A stretch of DNA of 64,000 nt from JBQLZQ01 sp052168355 (GTDB lineage: Bacteria; Pseudomonadota; Alphaproteobacteria; DSM-16000; Inquilinaceae). Of this stretch, positions 61,129 to 64,000 are shown piece by piece (positions within the stretch are counted from its first letter, which is position 1; every line of letters begins with the position of its first letter). The notes beneath the pieces are model-generated. The model saw only the letters and a list, made by a program, of their open reading frames with translations. It ran no database searches and was not told where the DNA came from. The position numbers and the translations under genes are program-made. The stretch is from the NCBI GenBank assembly GCA_052168355.1, contig JBQLZQ010000059.1, positions 62,001 through 126,000 of the forward strand. Direction: 5' to 3'.

Positions 61129-62313
61129 ATGGAAGAACAGGCACGAACACAAGTGGCCATCGTCGGCGGCGGGCCGTCGGGGCTGCTTCTGTCGCAGCTT
61201 CTCCATCGGGAGGGGGTGGATGCCGTGGTGCTGGAACGCCACTCCCGCACGCATGTGCTGGAACGCATTCGCGCCGGCGTCCTGGAGCAGGGCACCACCG
61301 ACCTGCTGCGGAAGGCCGGTGTGGCCGAGCGCATGGATCGCGAGGGCCATCGGCACGACGGCACCGAAATCGCCTTTGGCGACCAGCGCCTGCGCATCGA
61401 CTTTCGAGCGCTGACGGGAAAGTCGGTGACCGTCTACGGCCAGACTGAAATAACCCGCGACCTGTACGAGGCGCGCGATGCCATGCAGGGCGCGGTGGTG
61501 GACGAGGCCGGCGATGTCGCGCTGCACGACCTGACCACCGACACGCCGTCCGTCACCTACGTCAAGGACGGGCAGACACGGCGCCTGGCCTGCGACTTTG
61601 TGGCCGGCTGCGACGGATTCCACGGTATCAGCCGCCGGTCGATCCCGGCCGACCGGCTGCGGCTGTTCGAGAAGATCTACCCGTTTGGCTGGCTTGGCAT
61701 TCTGTCGCGCACGCCGCCGGTATCGGACGAGCTGATCTATGCCGGTCACGAGGACGGGTTCGCGCTGTGCTCCATGCGCAACCCGGAACTCAGCCGTTAC
61801 TACGTTCAAGTCCCCTCGGAGGAAAAGGCAGGGAACTGGTCCGACGACCGCTTCTGGGAAACCCTGGTCGGTCGATTGCCACGGGACGCCGCCGCCGCGC
61901 TGGTCACCGGCCCGTCGATCGAGAAGTCGATCGCGCCTTTGCGCTCCTTCGTGGCCGAGCCGATGCGGTTCGGGCGGTTGTTCCTGGCCGGCGACGCCGC
62001 CCACATCGTGCCGCCGACGGGGGCCAAGGGCCTCAACCTCGCCGCCGCCGACATCCACCATCTGTCGCTGGCGCTGACGGCCTTTTACCGGTCGGGCGAC
62101 CAGACGGCGCTGGAGGGCTATTCCGACCGGGCCCTGGCCCGGGTGTGGAAGGCGGAACGGTTTTCCTGGTGGATGACCACATTGCTCCATCGCTTTGGCA
62201 TGGAAGAGAATTTCGACCGGCGCATCCAGCAGTCCGAATTCGCCTACCTCGCCGGATCGCGGGCGGCGCAAACCGTGCTGGCCGAAAACTATGTCGGCCT
62301 GCCCTTCGATTGA
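61129..62313 (+). CDS. pobA: 4-hydroxybenzoate 3-monooxygenase
   Basis: The flavoprotein hydroxylates 4-hydroxybenzoate to protocatechuate with NAD(P)H and O2. QVAIVGGGPSGLLLSQLLHR is the N-terminal FAD motif, CDGFHGISRRSIP is the mid-protein FAD/NADPH motif and GDAAHIVPPTGAKGLNLAA the second FAD motif. ATG at 61129 gives 394 residues, the usual PobA length; ATG at 61102 adds nine. It diverges from pcaQ and converges on the TRAP transporter ten bases away. Confidence 0.94.
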   Translation: MEEQARTQVAIVGGGPSGLLLSQLLHREGVDAVVLERHSRTHVLERIRAGVLEQGTTDLLRKAGVAERMDREGHRHDGTEIAFGDQRLRIDFRALTGKSVTVYGQTEITRDLYEARDAMQGAVVDEAGDVALHDLTTDTPSVTYVKDGQTRRLACDFVAGCDGFHGISRRSIPADRLRLFEKIYPFGWLGILSRTPPVSDELIYAGHEDGFALCSMRNPELSRYYVQVPSEEKAGNWSDDRFWETLVGRLPRDAAAALVTGPSIEKSIAPLRSFVAEPMRFGRLFLAGDAAHIVPPTGAKGLNLAAADIHHLSLALTAFYRSGDQTALEGYSDRALARVWKAERFSWWMTTLLHRFGMEENFDRRIQQSEFAYLAGSRAAQTVLAENYVGLPFD

Positions 62314-62323
62314 AAGCTTACTT

Positions 62324-63643
62324 TTAGAAAATCCGGATAAGTCCCAGCGTGATCACCGGAAACAGCACCAGGATGGCGACACGCACGATGTCGCTGAGGA
62401 TGAAGGGGACGGCTCCGCGATAGGTCTGGCTCATGGGAATATCCCGCGCCATCCCATTGATAACGAAGAGATTGAGGCCCACAGGCGGGGTGATCAGCCC
62501 GGTCTCCACCACGATCAGGACCAGGATCCCGAACCAGATCGCGAATTCCTCCGGCGGCAGGCCGAAATCGAGCGCCGTCACGATCGGAAAGAAGATCGGG
62601 ATGGTCAGCAGGATCATCGACAGGGAGTCCATGATGCAGCCGAACACCAGATAGCAAACCAGGATGACCATCAGCACGGTCCACGGGCTGAACCCCTGCT
62701 CCACCACCCAGCCGGCCGCTTCCTGCGGCATCTGGGTAAAAGCCAGGAAGCTGTTGTAGACGGCGGCACCCAGGATGATGAAAAAGATCATGGCCGAGGA
62801 CGACGCGGTGTCGAGGAACGAGTCGATCAACCCGCCGCCCCGCAGGCCGCCGTTGAGCAGCGCGATCACGCCGGTCCCAAAGGCGCCCACCGCCGCCCCT
62901 TCCGTCGGTGTGAAGACGCCGGTGTAGATGCCGCCGATCACCGCGACAAAGACCAGCATCACCGGCCAGACATTGCGCGTGGCCCGCAACCGTTCGGACA
63001 GGCCGGCACGTTCCCTCAAGCCCGCCGAGCCCGGCTTCAGCCGGACATAGAGGGCGATGGTCGCCATGTAGCCGAGCATCGCCAGGATCCCAGGGACCAG
63101 AGCCGCCAGGAACAGCTTGGCGATGTTCTGCTCGGTCAGGATGGCATAGATGACCAGCACCACGGAGGGCGGGATCAGGATCCCGAGCGTGCCGCCCGCC
63201 GCCAGGCACCCGGTGGCCAGGCTTCCCGAATAGCCGTAGCGGCGCAGTTCCGGCAGGGCCACCCGCCCCATCGTCGCGGCGGTCGCGAGCGACGACCCGC
63301 AAATGGCGCCAAAGCCCGCGCAGGCCCCGACCGCCGCCATCGCCACGCCGCCCTTGCGGTGGCCCAGCCACGTCTCGGCCGCCTTGAACAGGGACTGGGA
63401 CATGCCGCCCTTCGTGGCGAACTGACCCATCAGCAGAAACAGCGGGATGATGGACAGGGAATAGTTGGCGAAGGTATCGAAGGTCACCGATTTGAGCTGG
63501 GACAGGATCGGCACCCAGCGCCCCAGCACCAGATAGGTGCCGACGGATCCGCAGATCAGCATCGCCAGACCGATCGGAACCCGCAGAAAAATCAGCAGCA
63601 GAAGAACCGGGAACGACCAGGCGCCGATCGCAAGGTCGCTCAC
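62324..63643 (-). CDS. TRAP transporter large permease (DctM family)
   Basis: The 439-residue protein has about twelve membrane helices and the DctM features LRVPIGLAMLICG, GGTLGILIPPSVVLVIYAIL and GLITPPVGLNLFVINGMA near the C-terminus. GTG at 63643 overlaps the stop of the small subunit (GTGA). It drives sodium-coupled uptake of a periplasmically bound acid. The neighbouring pobA makes an aromatic acid such as 4-hydroxybenzoate a plausible but unproven substrate. Confidence 0.93.
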   Translation of the reverse strand: MSDLAIGAWSFPVLLLLIFLRVPIGLAMLICGSVGTYLVLGRWVPILSQLKSVTFDTFANYSLSIIPLFLLMGQFATKGGMSQSLFKAAETWLGHRKGGVAMAAVGACAGFGAICGSSLATAATMGRVALPELRRYGYSGSLATGCLAAGGTLGILIPPSVVLVIYAILTEQNIAKLFLAALVPGILAMLGYMATIALYVRLKPGSAGLRERAGLSERLRATRNVWPVMLVFVAVIGGIYTGVFTPTEGAAVGAFGTGVIALLNGGLRGGGLIDSFLDTASSSAMIFFIILGAAVYNSFLAFTQMPQEAAGWVVEQGFSPWTVLMVILVCYLVFGCIMDSLSMILLTIPIFFPIVTALDFGLPPEEFAIWFGILVLIVVETGLITPPVGLNLFVINGMARDIPMSQTYRGAVPFILSDIVRVAILVLFPVITLGLIRIF

Positions 63644-64000
63644 GACCCCCTGACCTCGCCCTGCCCGCCGCCGGACGCCACTTCGGCGACGCTGCGCCGC
63701 ACAGTGTAGACGCAGACCACAAGCGCCGCGACCAGACACGCCGTCGCCGGCAGGTAGAACCACCACAAGGGCAGCCGCAGGATAAACGTGCTTTCGCTGT
63801 AGGCCAGCTTGTCCAGGAACCCGGCATAAAGACGCCACAGCAGGACGGCGGTCGCCACCGTCATCAGCAGGTTGCCGACGAGGTCGGTCACGGCCATCGC
63901 CCGCTTGCCCATCGGTAAAATCAGGATATCCACGGTCACATGGCCACGCCTGAGCTGACACAGCGGCAGGAAGGCGAAAATGGCCAGGCCGACGCCCATC
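63640..64000 (-). CDS. TRAP transporter small permease (DctQ family), truncated by the window edge
   Basis: The last 119 or so residues of a DctQ-type protein, with the LCQLRRGHVTVDILILPM stretch typical of the family and three further hydrophobic helices. The 5' part continues beyond position 64000, where the DctP binding-protein gene is also expected. The stop overlaps the dctM-type start. Confidence 0.88.
   Translation of the reverse strand, partial: MGVGLAIFAFLPLCQLRRGHVTVDILILPMGKRAMAVTDLVGNLLMTVATAVLLWRLYAGFLDKLAYSESTFILRLPLWWFYLPATACLVAALVVCVYTVRRSVAEVASGGGQGEVRGS

Noticed and set aside
61099..62271. 390-codon frame antisense to pobA
   Set aside because: The plus strand encodes an intact, full-length PobA with all FAD motifs; the reverse frame is a GC-skew shadow.
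1..64000. tRNA, rRNA, insertion sequence or phage genes
   Set aside because: No T-loop-like GGTTCGAATCC, no transposase or integrase motifs and no long terminal inverted repeats were seen while reading the window.

Overview
This 64 kb window is GC-rich and densely coded, with short or overlapping (ATGA/GTGA) gene junctions throughout. The gene families present (BdhA, OpgC, PcaQ-type regulator, TctABC, TRAP, a form I cox cluster) suggest a metabolically versatile alphaproteobacterium, possibly from a Rhodospirillales-like marine or soil lineage. The species cannot be read from the sequence. I saw no rRNA, tRNA, CRISPR array, insertion sequence or prophage. Several clusters look accessory and catabolic.

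Left part (1-9.9 kb). A sugar-type ABC importer (binding protein, permease, start of the ATPase) lies behind an enolase-superfamily gene and a FadR-type GntR regulator. An SMP-30-type lactonase gene, broken by a one-base frameshift, diverges from the regulator. bdhA (3-hydroxybutyrate dehydrogenase) and an MFS exporter follow. At 7520-9942 a five-gene operon of membrane proteins centres on a fusion of a ferric-reductase-like haem domain with a Rieske [2Fe-2S] domain. I know of no described function for this set.

9.9-19.1 kb. opgC, a TTC38-like TPR protein, a DUF302 protein, a three-gene operon (membrane protein, class III CoA-transferase, ThDP enzyme lacking any normal start codon), a secreted depolymerase-like esterase, and a LysR gene with an AT-rich divergent promoter.

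19.1-28.3 kb. One nine-gene minus-strand operon encodes TctC-TctB-TctA, a TetR regulator, two TIM-barrel isomerases, an enolase-superfamily enzyme, a Gfo/Idh/MocA oxidoreductase and a DUF993 protein. A TetR-like operator precedes it. This is a complete-looking import and catabolic pathway for an unknown compound.

28.5-36.7 kb. LysR, an ABC importer without its ATPase, a cytoplasmic sulfatase, a DUF4432 epimerase-like protein and an enolase-superfamily enzyme. 36.7-45.5 kb is a form I aerobic CO dehydrogenase cluster (coxC-M-S-L-D-E-F plus a MobA-like nucleotidyltransferase); CoxL carries the AYRCSFR signature.

45.7-58.1 kb. A second sulfo-sugar or sugar-acid island: UTRA GntR, enolase-superfamily enzyme, LarA-like DUF2088 protein, TctABC, two more cytoplasmic sulfatases flanking an unrecognised TIM-barrel protein, and a UxaA-type dehydratase split into two genes. 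58.4-64 kb holds a short-chain dehydrogenase, pcaD, pcaQ, pobA (4-hydroxybenzoate to protocatechuate) and a TRAP transporter running off the end. Overall the window joins several carbon-scavenging modules for sulfated or acidic sugars, aromatics, CO and hydroxybutyrate, each with its own importer and regulator.
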